Shown: positions 16,650 through 22,142 of the stretch, in pieces | Numbering within the stretch: position 1 is the first letter of the stretch | How the letters are laid out: the number at the start of each line of letters is the position of its first letter | NCBI GenBank assembly: GCA_031363085.1 | Contig: JANLTU010000072.1 | Location: 1-22,142 of the forward strand | DNA from: UBA6921 sp031363085 | GTDB taxonomy: Bacteria > Pseudomonadota > Gammaproteobacteria > SG8-11 | Reading direction: 5' to 3' | Length of the DNA: 22,142 nt | Position numbers and translations under genes: made by a program | Notes under the pieces: model-generated | What the model saw: the letters and a program-made list of their open reading frames with translations, nothing else | What the model was told of the DNA's origin: nothing | The model's database searches: none

Positions 16650-17279
16650 TCAGGTGTTGTCAATAACTATGGTGCGGCCGTGACGTTGCCAGCGGCCGTG
16701 CGGATGTGAAGCTGCGGATGCGTGTTGCACCGAGGTTGAGATCAACCCAGGCGCATGCTGCTGCGCCGCCGCTACGGTGGCATTGCGTGCGGCGGCCTGC
16801 GGTGAGTCCGACGATGCTTGCGCGGCGCGCTGTGCAGCATTGTTTGCGAAGCGCACGAAGTGGCGCGCCGCTTCGAATTCCTTATCCTCAGGACTCAGTC
16901 CTTCGAGCTCCAGTCCGAAGATGCGCCCCACCTGATCCGCAAGACGCGCGCCGACATTGCCACCCGCCGCGCCGCCGAAGTAGGAGCCGGCGGCGCGGCC
17001 AACCAGTGGCAGCGCTTTCTTCGCCGCACCTTTGAGCATTCCGCCCAACGCGCGCCCGGTCGGCGAGCGGATGAATTGCCCGGCGGCCTGTCCAGCCTTG
17101 CGTATCAGGTCGCCGAGAAATTGATCCAGCTCGGCTTCGTCGCTGACGGCAAGCAACTCCGCCGCCAGTTCCATTTCTTCCGCTTCATCAAGTGGATAGG
17201 TAAATTCGGCGTCGTTGCCAAACTCGAATTCATCCAGCTCCGAATCAAACTCGGTGACGGTGTTTTGTATGTCGTGCAT
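16650..17279 (-). CDS. Small acidic protein A: MHDI start, Gly/Ala-rich middle, GRW tail
   Basis: First gene of the operon, 209 residues. It starts MHDIQNTVTEFDSELDEFEF, then has the shared block at 33-62 (LAAELLAVSDEAELDQFLGD within it), a Gly/Ala-rich basic region at 63-122 (GQAAGQFIRSPTGRALGGML, then AAGSYFGGAAGGNVG), an acidic LELEGLSPEDKEFEAAR segment, and the tail GRWQRHGRTIVIDNT. The start is the ATG at 17279: GGAGG is seven bases upstream and the paralog also begins MHDI. An upstream in-frame ATG at 17348 would fall inside the sigma-54 promoter. The leader would be about 55 bases from the predicted transcription start. No signal peptide is seen. The function is unknown; a role as a structural, carrier or pore-forming partner is inference. 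Confidence 0.88.
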   Translation of the reverse strand: MHDIQNTVTEFDSELDEFEFGNDAEFTYPLDEAEEMELAAELLAVSDEAELDQFLGDLIRKAGQAAGQFIRSPTGRALGGMLKGAAKKALPLVGRAAGSYFGGAAGGNVGARLADQVGRIFGLELEGLSPEDKEFEAARHFVRFANNAAQRAAQASSDSPQAAARNATVAAAQQHAPGLISTSVQHASAASHPHGRWQRHGRTIVIDNT

Positions 17280-17343
17280 GCGTGCCTCCAGTGCAGTGGG
17301 TGTGGGCGGCTTGGCTGCGTGATCTTGCCCACAGGTTGATATC

Positions 17344-17359
17344 AGCACGCCGCGTGCCA
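17344..17359 (-). promoter_or_regulatory. Sigma-54 (-24/-12) promoter of the seven-gene operon
   Basis: On the minus strand the sequence is TGGCACG-CGGC-GTGCT. The -24 half is perfect and the -12 half differs from TTGCT by one base. The invariant GG and GC are at exactly the required distance. Transcription would start near 17334, about 55 bases before the first ATG. The site fits the sigma-54 activator encoded at the other end of the block. Confidence 0.82.
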
Positions 17360-17488
17360 GCCAAAAACTCGGGAAAATCGGCTGGTGCGGCGAAACACGC
17401 TTCGGTTCCCGCTGCTAGCGCGCGGTATGGGCGAAGCGAGCTTCGGCCTGCGCGTGGCCGCGCCAGTTGGTGCCGCCGGAATTGTGAG

Positions 17489-17548
17489 TTTGAGCCGGTG
17501 CGCGCACCGCAAGCTTGGCTACACTTGGGTTTGAGCCGAGCGCGCTCG
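17489..17548. promoter_or_regulatory. Candidate upstream activator sites: two direct repeats with palindromic cores
   Basis: TTTGAGCCG occurs at 17489-17497 and at 17530-17538, 41 bp apart, or about four helical turns. Each copy runs into a perfect palindrome: CGGTGCGCGCACCG (17496-17509) and CGAGCGCGCTCG (17537-17548). They lie about 145-200 bp upstream of the sigma-54 promoter, a usual enhancer distance. A further palindrome, CGAAGC-GA-GCTTCG, is at 17432-17445. The sites also lie just ahead of the plus-strand lipoprotein gene and could serve that gene instead. The gap 17280-17583 holds no gene. Confidence 0.6.
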
Positions 17549-17583
17549 ATTGTTTACAACGCAGATCAGCCACGGAGACCGTT

Positions 17584-17790
17584 ATGCACAACAGATCGAT
17601 CATATTTGCGGCAATAGTGTTGTCGTTAAGCGCCTGCGGCGAGAAAGCCACAAGCGACCTCTCCAAAGCGAAAGAACATTTGTTGTCCGAACAGCAGAAG
17701 GTGCTGGAACAAGCCAAAGAAGTGCAAGAAGCCGCCATCGCGGCACTCGAAAAACAAAAGAAAGCACTCGAAGAAATGCAGGATAAGTAA
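17584..17790 (+). CDS. Small coiled-coil lipoprotein
   Basis: A 68-residue predicted lipoprotein. The signal peptide MHNRSIIFAAIVLSLSAC ends in the lipobox LSAC with Cys18, followed by Gly and Glu. The mature part is a single charged helix with heptad character (LLSEQQKVLEQAKEVQEAAI, then ALEKQKKALEEMQ), so it probably forms a coiled coil, in general shape like Lpp-type or entericidin-like envelope peptides. A GGAG stretch precedes the ATG. It is transcribed away from the seven-gene operon and shares the 304-bp control region with it. The family is not recognised. Glu at +3 after the Cys does not give the Asp+2 inner-membrane retention signal, so the outer membrane is likely. Confidence 0.78.
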   Translation: MHNRSIIFAAIVLSLSACGEKATSDLSKAKEHLLSEQQKVLEQAKEVQEAAIAALEKQKKALEEMQDK

Positions 17791-17857
17791 ATCAGCCCGG
17801 CATGTTTTTAGTCTTGCCCTGACATACGGTCAGCAATCGCCATACCGTGTCGGTATA

Positions 17858-17885
17858 TTGCCAGCGCGCGTGCCCAGCCTATAAA
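17858..17885 (+). promoter_or_regulatory. Sigma-70 promoter
   Basis: TTGCCA (17858-17863) and TATAAA (17880-17885) each match five of six consensus bases and are 16 bp apart. Transcription would begin near 17892 and run through the small frame at 17975 and the lipoprotein gene at 18144. Confidence 0.6.
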
Positions 17886-17974
17886 AAAACTGGACAGGTC
17901 AAGACAGTTACTTTCGAATAGGCGCTCCACCCCGCCGAACGCAGTCGCGGATTCAATCCGACCAGGAGCGCGAC

Positions 17975-18130
17975 ATGCCGACCTTCCCACGCTTCGTTGT
18001 TGTGTTCAAAACCGCGCGGTCTCCGCTGGCGGCCGTCAGTGCAGTGGAATCAAGCTCCGCTCACACCGGTAGAAAAGCCATCGAGCGCACTCTTGGTTGG
18101 GTGTTGACAGAAACCACATCTACACACTGA
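17975..18130 (+). CDS. Possible 51-residue protein ahead of the CsgG-like lipoprotein gene
   Basis: A short open frame begins MPTFPRFVVVFKTARSPLAA and ends at TGA 18128-18130. AGGAG lies seven bases before its ATG, and the sigma-70 promoter at 17858-17885 is upstream. It ends 13 bases before the next gene. No domain or signal peptide is recognised. It may be a true small protein, a leader frame, or chance. The remaining bases of 17791-18143 show only a weak imperfect inverted repeat near 17825-17850. Confidence 0.4.
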   Translation: MPTFPRFVVVFKTARSPLAAVSAVESSSAHTGRKAIERTLGWVLTETTSTH

Positions 18131-18143
18131 CAGGAGACCGTAC

Positions 18144-19148
18144 ATGAATCACCGCGAGCAAATTTTACTGGTGCTGATCGTTGTTGCCCTGAATGGTTGT
18201 TTATTCACATCCGCTTCAATCAAGGACCCAAGCACCTATACCCCGGTGTCGCTAGTGAAAGCCGATGTCATGCCGAGCGAAAACGACCTGAACAATAAAA
18301 AGTCACGCGTGGTCATTTTTGGCATCGACGACGATGGAGTCGCGCTGGCCAATCAGTCCGACGTGGGCGTGACGATCACGGCCGCGCTGGAGCAACATAT
18401 CAGCAAGTCGAATGCCGACGTCGTCAATTCGGCAGGGTTGCTTGCGCTCAAAAGCAGCGTTGAAAAAGGCGAGGCACTAAGCGGGCTACCACCCGCCGAC
18501 TATGTCATTACCGGAACGGTAGGTGCAGCAAACTTCTCAAAAACATTTTCGGAGGCGACCAGTATCACGGACAAGAAAGGCAAGGTGACCAACTACCCCG
18601 CCCAGTGTAATTACAACGCCCAGGTGACCTCTAATATCAGGATTTACAATCTTACGTCCGGCAAACCACAACTGACCGACACTCTGGATATTGCCAACTC
18701 CGCAGCAACAAGTTCAGATAGTGCTGGGACCAGTTTGGCGGCATGTCCAGACTACTCACCCGAAGCCTTGACCAGCCTAGTTAGAACAGCGGGTGCTGGT
18801 GCGGTTAACAGCAGCAGCACCAAGCTCATGAATCTCTTTGCGCCCAAGGGTTACGTGCTCGAAAAACGCACCGATGGCAAGACAAGCATTATCAAAATAT
18901 CGCTCGGCTCCGTGAATGGAGCGCAAAGCAAACAGAAAGCGATCATTTACACGCTGATTGAAAGCAAGCATCCGATTACCGGTAATACGACACTGGAAAA
19001 ACAGAAAATCGTCGATGGCCTTGTAACGGATCAAATCAGCGCCCGGCATGTATGGATCAAGGTCGATGATGAAGCTTTAGCTGAAAAAATTCGCTTGGGC
19101 GACCTGGTGGAAGTCCAATACGAAACATTCTGGGAAAAAGTCTTCTGA
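18144..19148 (+). CDS. Outer-membrane lipoprotein, CsgG/FlgT-like
   Basis: A 334-residue predicted lipoprotein. The signal peptide ends in LNGC with Cys19, followed by Leu, which suggests outer-membrane sorting. The central part (RVVIFGIDDDGVALANQSDV, then PPADYVITGTVGAANFSKTF) has the layout of CsgG-type proteins, in which a nucleotide-binding-like alpha/beta core carries a D-Y-x-x-x-G-T strand. Residues about 233-330 (GYVLEKRTDGKTSIIKISLG, LVTDQISARHVWIKV, LGDLVEVQYE) resemble the C-terminal domain of FlgT. CAGGAG lies before the ATG. No curli subunit or flagellar gene is nearby, so curlin export or flagellar function is not supported. The family match is moderate and rests on motif resemblance only. 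Confidence 0.72.
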   Translation: MNHREQILLVLIVVALNGCLFTSASIKDPSTYTPVSLVKADVMPSENDLNNKKSRVVIFGIDDDGVALANQSDVGVTITAALEQHISKSNADVVNSAGLLALKSSVEKGEALSGLPPADYVITGTVGAANFSKTFSEATSITDKKGKVTNYPAQCNYNAQVTSNIRIYNLTSGKPQLTDTLDIANSAATSSDSAGTSLAACPDYSPEALTSLVRTAGAGAVNSSSTKLMNLFAPKGYVLEKRTDGKTSIIKISLGSVNGAQSKQKAIIYTLIESKHPITGNTTLEKQKIVDGLVTDQISARHVWIKVDDEALAEKIRLGDLVEVQYETFWEKVF

Positions 19149-19328
19149 CCGCTGAAGGTAGCGCGTGGAAATTGGGCGCAGGGAAGAGCTCAACACCCGC
19201 GCGTTTGATCAGTTCGCGTAGGGCAATCGTGCGAGCGAATTGCGCCCAAAGGTTTTGGCGGTCGTGCGAATTCCATGCGGTGCAATTCGCCGCGCAGGTT
19301 CTCATTCGTTATCGAACAGGGCTGCGCC

Positions 19329-19617
19329 ATGAAACAGTTACAACGCATCACTCTCGACACGGCTGTAGTGCGGAGAAACCCTGTATACGCGGGTTGTGCG
19401 TCACGGTGGAAACGATGGTCGGTTTGCTGCCTGCCGGGCACCAGGAAAGCGGCATCTTGAAAGCCTATCCGTATATCTCGAAGTTGCGGACGTGCGTGCA
19501 GCGCTGGCCTACGCAGCGTGGAGCTCAGAAGAAATCGAATCGATACTTGAAAGCGGCGCGATTGTTGTAGTGGATGCCACTCGCGCGAAAGCGCGCGCGC
19601 TGCCGCCGACGAAGTAA
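19329..19617 (+). pseudogene. Frameshifted DUF433 antitoxin fused to a DUF5615-like toxin tail
   Basis: Three frames read in order give a DUF433 antitoxin. MKQLQRITLDTAVV is read from the ATG at 19329. EKPCIRGLCVTVETMVGLLP then ILKAYPYIS is in a second frame. YLEVADVRAALAYAAWSSEE is in a third, ending at TAA 19615-19617. Two single-base indels, near 19370 and 19470, account for this. The last residues, ESGAIVVVDATRAKARALPP, look like the C-terminus of the DUF5615 PIN-like toxin usually encoded next. Most of the toxin gene would thus be deleted. In the flanking 19149-19328 I see only a 9-bp inverted repeat (TTGGGCGCA and its complement, about 70 bp apart). The locus is very probably dead. Confidence 0.78.
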
Positions 19618-19667
19618 CGCGTTGCGCGGGCTAAAACATATGTCAACAGACCCAGCCACTTGCGTAC

Positions 19668-19695
19668 AATACCCGCTCTGATTCGCGCGGGTATT
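19668..19695 (+). promoter_or_regulatory. Hairpin just before mnmG, overlapping a -10-like box
   Basis: AATACCCGC (19668-19676) and GCGGGTATT (19687-19695) form a perfect 9-bp stem with a ten-base loop, ending seven bases before the mnmG ATG. TACAAT (19665-19670), a possible -10, overlaps its left edge. No T-run follows, so it is not a normal terminator. The mnmG start also lacks a clear Shine-Dalgarno sequence, so the hairpin may affect translation or bind a regulator. Confidence 0.45.
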
Positions 19696-19702
19696 GCTTC
19701 CT

Positions 19703-21595
19703 ATGTTTTTCCAGGACTCATTTGATGTGATCGTGATCGGCGGTGGCCACGCCGGCACCGAGGCGGCGCTGGCTGCCGCGCGCATGGGCAGCCGCACGTT
19801 GCTGCTCACGCATAATGTCGAGACTCTCGGCCAGATGTCGTGCAACCCGGCCATCGGCGGCATCGGCAAGGGTCATCTGGTGCGCGAGATCGACGCGCTC
19901 GGCGGTTTGATGGCGCGCGCAACGGATCGCGCCGGTATCCAGTTCCGCACGCTCAACGCCAGCAAAGGCCCGGCGGTGCGTGCCACGCGCGCGCAAGCCG
20001 ACCGCGCCTTGTACAAAGCCGCCGTGCGCTCCGCGCTCGAACATCAAACCAATCTCACTATTTTTCAGCAAGCGGTCGACGATTTAATCGTCGACAACGG
20101 CCACGTCGGCGGCGCGGTCACGCAGATGGGCCTGAAGTTCCGCGCGCGCACTGTGGTGTTGACGGTCGGTACGTTTCTCGGCGGCAAAATTCATATTGGC
20201 TTGCAGAATCACGAAGGCGGACGCGCGGGCGACCCGCCCGCGAATGCGCTCGCGCGCCGACTGCGTGAATTGCCGCTGAACATCGGTCGTTTGAAAACCG
20301 GCACGCCGCCGCGCATCGACGGCAAAACGCTGGATTTTTCCGTGATGCAGGAACAGCCCGGCGACACGCCAACGCCGGTGTTTTCATTTATGGGCAGCGG
20401 TGCGGATCATCCGCGTCAGGTGTCGTGCTTCATCACCCACACCAACGCGGGCACGCACGACATCATCCGCGCCGGGTTGGATCGCTCGCCGATGTACACC
20501 GGCGTGATCGAAGGGGTCGGGCCACGCTATTGCCCGTCGGTCGAAGATAAAGTCATGCGCTTCGCCGATAAACAATCCCACCAGATTTTTGTCGAGCCCG
20601 AGGGCTTGAGCACCACCGAGATTTATCCCAACGGCATTTCCACCAGCCTGCCGTTCGACGTGCAGTTCGCGCTGGTGCGGTCCATCAAGGGCTTTGAAAA
20701 CGCGCATATCACGCGCCCCGGCTACGCAATTGAATACGACTACTTCGACCCGCGCGATTTGAAAGCGTCGCTGGAAACAAAAGCCATTCCCGGCCTGTTT
20801 TTCGCCGGCCAGATCAACGGCACCACCGGCTACGAAGAAGCCGCCGCGCAGGGTTTAATCGCGGGCTTGAACGCCGCGCGCTACGTGCGCGAGCAAGAGG
20901 CGTGGTGCCCACGGCGCGACGAAGCCTATGTGGGTGTGCTGATCGACGATCTGATTACACGTGGCACCAGCGAACCGTATCGCATGTTCACCAGCCGCGC
21001 CGAGCATCGCCTGCTGTTGCGCGAAGACAACGCCGATTTGCGTTTAACTGCTAAAGGCCGCGAACTGGGATTGGTCGACGATGCACAATGGCAAGCATTC
21101 GAAATCAAGCGCGCTTCGGTTGAACTCGAAACCCAACGCCTACGCGACACCTGGGTGCGCCCTGCGGTCGTGCCAGAGCAAGACGTTTTGCGCGTGTTGG
21201 GCCAGCCGCTGGCGCGTGAATACACACTGATGGATTTACTGCGCCGCCCTGACGTCGACTACGCGCTGCTAATGAGCTTGCCCGATGTCGGCAATGCAGT
21301 CGCGGATCCAGCCGTCGCCGAGCAAGTTGAGATCCAGGCGAAATACGCCGGTTACATCGAGCGCCAGCACAGCGAGATCGAACGCCAGCGCCGCTACGAA
21401 GATTTGCGCCTACCCGCCGAGCTTGACTATTCAACGGTGCGCGGCTTGTCCGCCGAAGTGCTGCAAAAATTTTCCAAACAACGTCCCGAGACCCTGGGTC
21501 AGGCTGCGCGCATCCCGGGCGTGACACCGGCCGCGATTTCTCTGCTGCTCATACACCTGAAAAAATCATCCGCCGCCGAACGGCTGACGGCCTAA
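19703..21595 (+). CDS. mnmG: tRNA uridine-5-carboxymethylaminomethyl modification enzyme MnmG (GidA)
   Basis: With MnmE, this FAD enzyme builds the cmnm5 or nm5 group on the wobble uridine (U34) of several tRNAs. The 630-residue protein starts MFFQDSFDVIVIGGGHAGTE, close to the E. coli start, with the FAD dinucleotide motif GGGHAG at 13-18. Other family marks are SCNPAIGGIGKGHLVREIDA, GTFLGGKIHIGL, RLKTGTPPRI, GVGPRYCPSVEDK, PEGLSTTEIYPNG, GQINGTTGYEEAAAQGL and TSRAEHRLLLREDNADLRLT. The C-terminal helical domain ends with QAARIPGVTPAAISLLLIHL. A TTG at 19694 could add three residues but lies in the upstream hairpin. The frequent downstream partner rsmG is not next; a restriction-type gene follows after 58 bp. 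Confidence 0.97.
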   Translation: MFFQDSFDVIVIGGGHAGTEAALAAARMGSRTLLLTHNVETLGQMSCNPAIGGIGKGHLVREIDALGGLMARATDRAGIQFRTLNASKGPAVRATRAQADRALYKAAVRSALEHQTNLTIFQQAVDDLIVDNGHVGGAVTQMGLKFRARTVVLTVGTFLGGKIHIGLQNHEGGRAGDPPANALARRLRELPLNIGRLKTGTPPRIDGKTLDFSVMQEQPGDTPTPVFSFMGSGADHPRQVSCFITHTNAGTHDIIRAGLDRSPMYTGVIEGVGPRYCPSVEDKVMRFADKQSHQIFVEPEGLSTTEIYPNGISTSLPFDVQFALVRSIKGFENAHITRPGYAIEYDYFDPRDLKASLETKAIPGLFFAGQINGTTGYEEAAAQGLIAGLNAARYVREQEAWCPRRDEAYVGVLIDDLITRGTSEPYRMFTSRAEHRLLLREDNADLRLTAKGRELGLVDDAQWQAFEIKRASVELETQRLRDTWVRPAVVPEQDVLRVLGQPLAREYTLMDLLRRPDVDYALLMSLPDVGNAVADPAVAEQVEIQAKYAGYIERQHSEIERQRRYEDLRLPAELDYSTVRGLSAEVLQKFSKQRPETLGQAARIPGVTPAAISLLLIHLKKSSAAERLTA

Positions 21596-21653
21596 GTCGA
21601 GGTCAGCACAAGGGTGCCGCAGCCGTTTTCCACGCAAAATAGTAAAGTGACCC

Positions 21654-22142
21654 ATGGCGCTACATCCTGAATTTCCGAAATCGCCCTACGCCGAACTGCT
21701 GCCGGACCAACGCTGGTTCCCGGCAGCGGAGGAATTGCGCAGCACCGCGTATGAAAAGTTACTACCGCCACTGGTTGCCAACATTCGCAAAGAGGTTACG
21801 GCGTGGCGGGACGCCAGCTACGCAGGTGCTTCCGACACGTCATGCGCGCTGCTGAATTGGTGGTTCGAGACCGAGCACCTGGTCGAGCAGGCCGACGGCA
21901 CGCTAGCGCCGTTCCGCTATTACTTCGCGCAGCGCGAAGCGGTGGAAACGGTGATCTGGTTGCACGATGTGCGCAAGGTGCGCGACAAGTTCGATCTGCT
22001 ACGCTTCGATGCCTCGGGCGCGGTGTCGACAAATATGTTCGACGAGAACTGGCCGCGTTACGTTGTAAAAATGGCCACCGGCGCGGGCAAAACCAAGGTG
22101 TTGTCGCTGCTGATCGCGTGGAGTTTTTTTCACAAGCGCTAT
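21654..22142 (+). CDS. Restriction-type DEAD/DEAH helicase, BPTD_3080-like, 5' part
   Basis: The first 163 codons of a larger gene that continues past the window. The start MALHPEFPKSPYAELLPDQR, the segment PFRYYFAQREAVETVIWLHD (86-105) and Walker A MATGAGKTKVLSLLIAW (140-156) match the superfamily 2 helicases annotated as type III restriction res subunits or BPTD_3080-family restriction endonucleases. Gln93 in FAQREAVE is the Q-motif-like position. Such proteins are large, and cut or translocate foreign DNA using ATP. The nuclease domain and any methylase partner would lie outside the window. No clear Shine-Dalgarno sequence is seen before the ATG. Its place directly after mnmG suggests an inserted defence locus. 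Confidence 0.82.
   Translation, partial: MALHPEFPKSPYAELLPDQRWFPAAEELRSTAYEKLLPPLVANIRKEVTAWRDASYAGASDTSCALLNWWFETEHLVEQADGTLAPFRYYFAQREAVETVIWLHDVRKVRDKFDLLRFDASGAVSTNMFDENWPRYVVKMATGAGKTKVLSLLIAWSFFHKRY

Noticed and set aside
17825..17852. Possible hairpin ACGGT...ACCGT after the small lipoprotein gene
   Set aside because: Only five paired bases and no T-run, so not supportable as a terminator.
19057..19305. Minus-strand peptide with NLWAQFARTI and IKRAGVE, faintly like a tyrosine integrase end
   Set aside because: The similarity is short and lacks the catalytic Arg/His/Tyr set, and part of the frame lies inside the lipoprotein gene; too weak to call.
1..22142. CRISPR arrays, tRNA and rRNA genes, insertion sequence transposases
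   Set aside because: Looked for on both strands; no regularly spaced repeats, cloverleaf-like genes or transposase frames were seen.

Overview
The window looks like chromosomal DNA of a GC-rich proteobacterium, most likely a gammaproteobacterium. The evidence is the gene order dprA-smg-topA, the domain make-up of the housekeeping genes (topA, nsrR, a YfiF/TrmH-type RNA methyltransferase, hemW, mnmG), and a REP-like inverted repeat pair. No tRNA, rRNA or CRISPR array was seen. No species can be named from the sequence alone.

Layout. (1) 1-4747: a possible minus-strand start at the left edge, then dprA, smg, topA and an NsrR-type Rrf2 regulator, all on the plus strand. (2) 4796-7563: a SpoU-family RNA methyltransferase on the minus strand, a REP-like hairpin pair, hemW on the plus strand, and a small SET-domain protein with its own promoter. 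(3) 7564-8437: an eroded plus-strand gene that still keeps a strong intrinsic terminator. (4) 8438-17360: the accessory block of most interest. A plus-strand sigma-54 enhancer-binding protein (EBP) gene faces a seven-gene minus-strand operon. (5) 17361-19148: a control region with palindromic direct repeats, a small coiled-coil lipoprotein, a possible 51-residue protein and a CsgG/FlgT-like lipoprotein. (6) 19149-22142: a broken DUF433/DUF5615 toxin-antitoxin remnant, mnmG, and the 5' part of a large restriction-type helicase gene that runs off the window.

The accessory operon, read on the minus strand from 17279, encodes two paralogous small acidic proteins, an HExxH metallopeptidase, a 515-residue protein of unknown family, an alpha-oxoamine-synthase-like PLP enzyme, a protein with two peptidoglycan-binding domains and a CHAP domain, and an amidohydrolase. 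The paralogs start MHDI, carry a Gly/Ala-rich middle and end in a GRW-x-R-x-G-x-x-I tail. The CHAP protein lacks a signal peptide but opens with the same type of Phe/Glu-rich (EFE) segment. Genes are spaced 3-49 bp apart or overlap by 4 bp. Just upstream is a near-consensus sigma-54 promoter, TGGCACG-N4-GTGCT. About 145-200 bp further upstream are two direct repeats with palindromic GCGCGC cores, the expected place for an enhancer. The sequence therefore suggests one regulated unit: an EBP with a degenerate receiver domain switching on a sigma-54 operon for a cell-wall-directed system that may be exported without Sec. Its biological purpose is not known to me. Effector/toxin delivery, lysis-linked release and envelope remodelling are all open.
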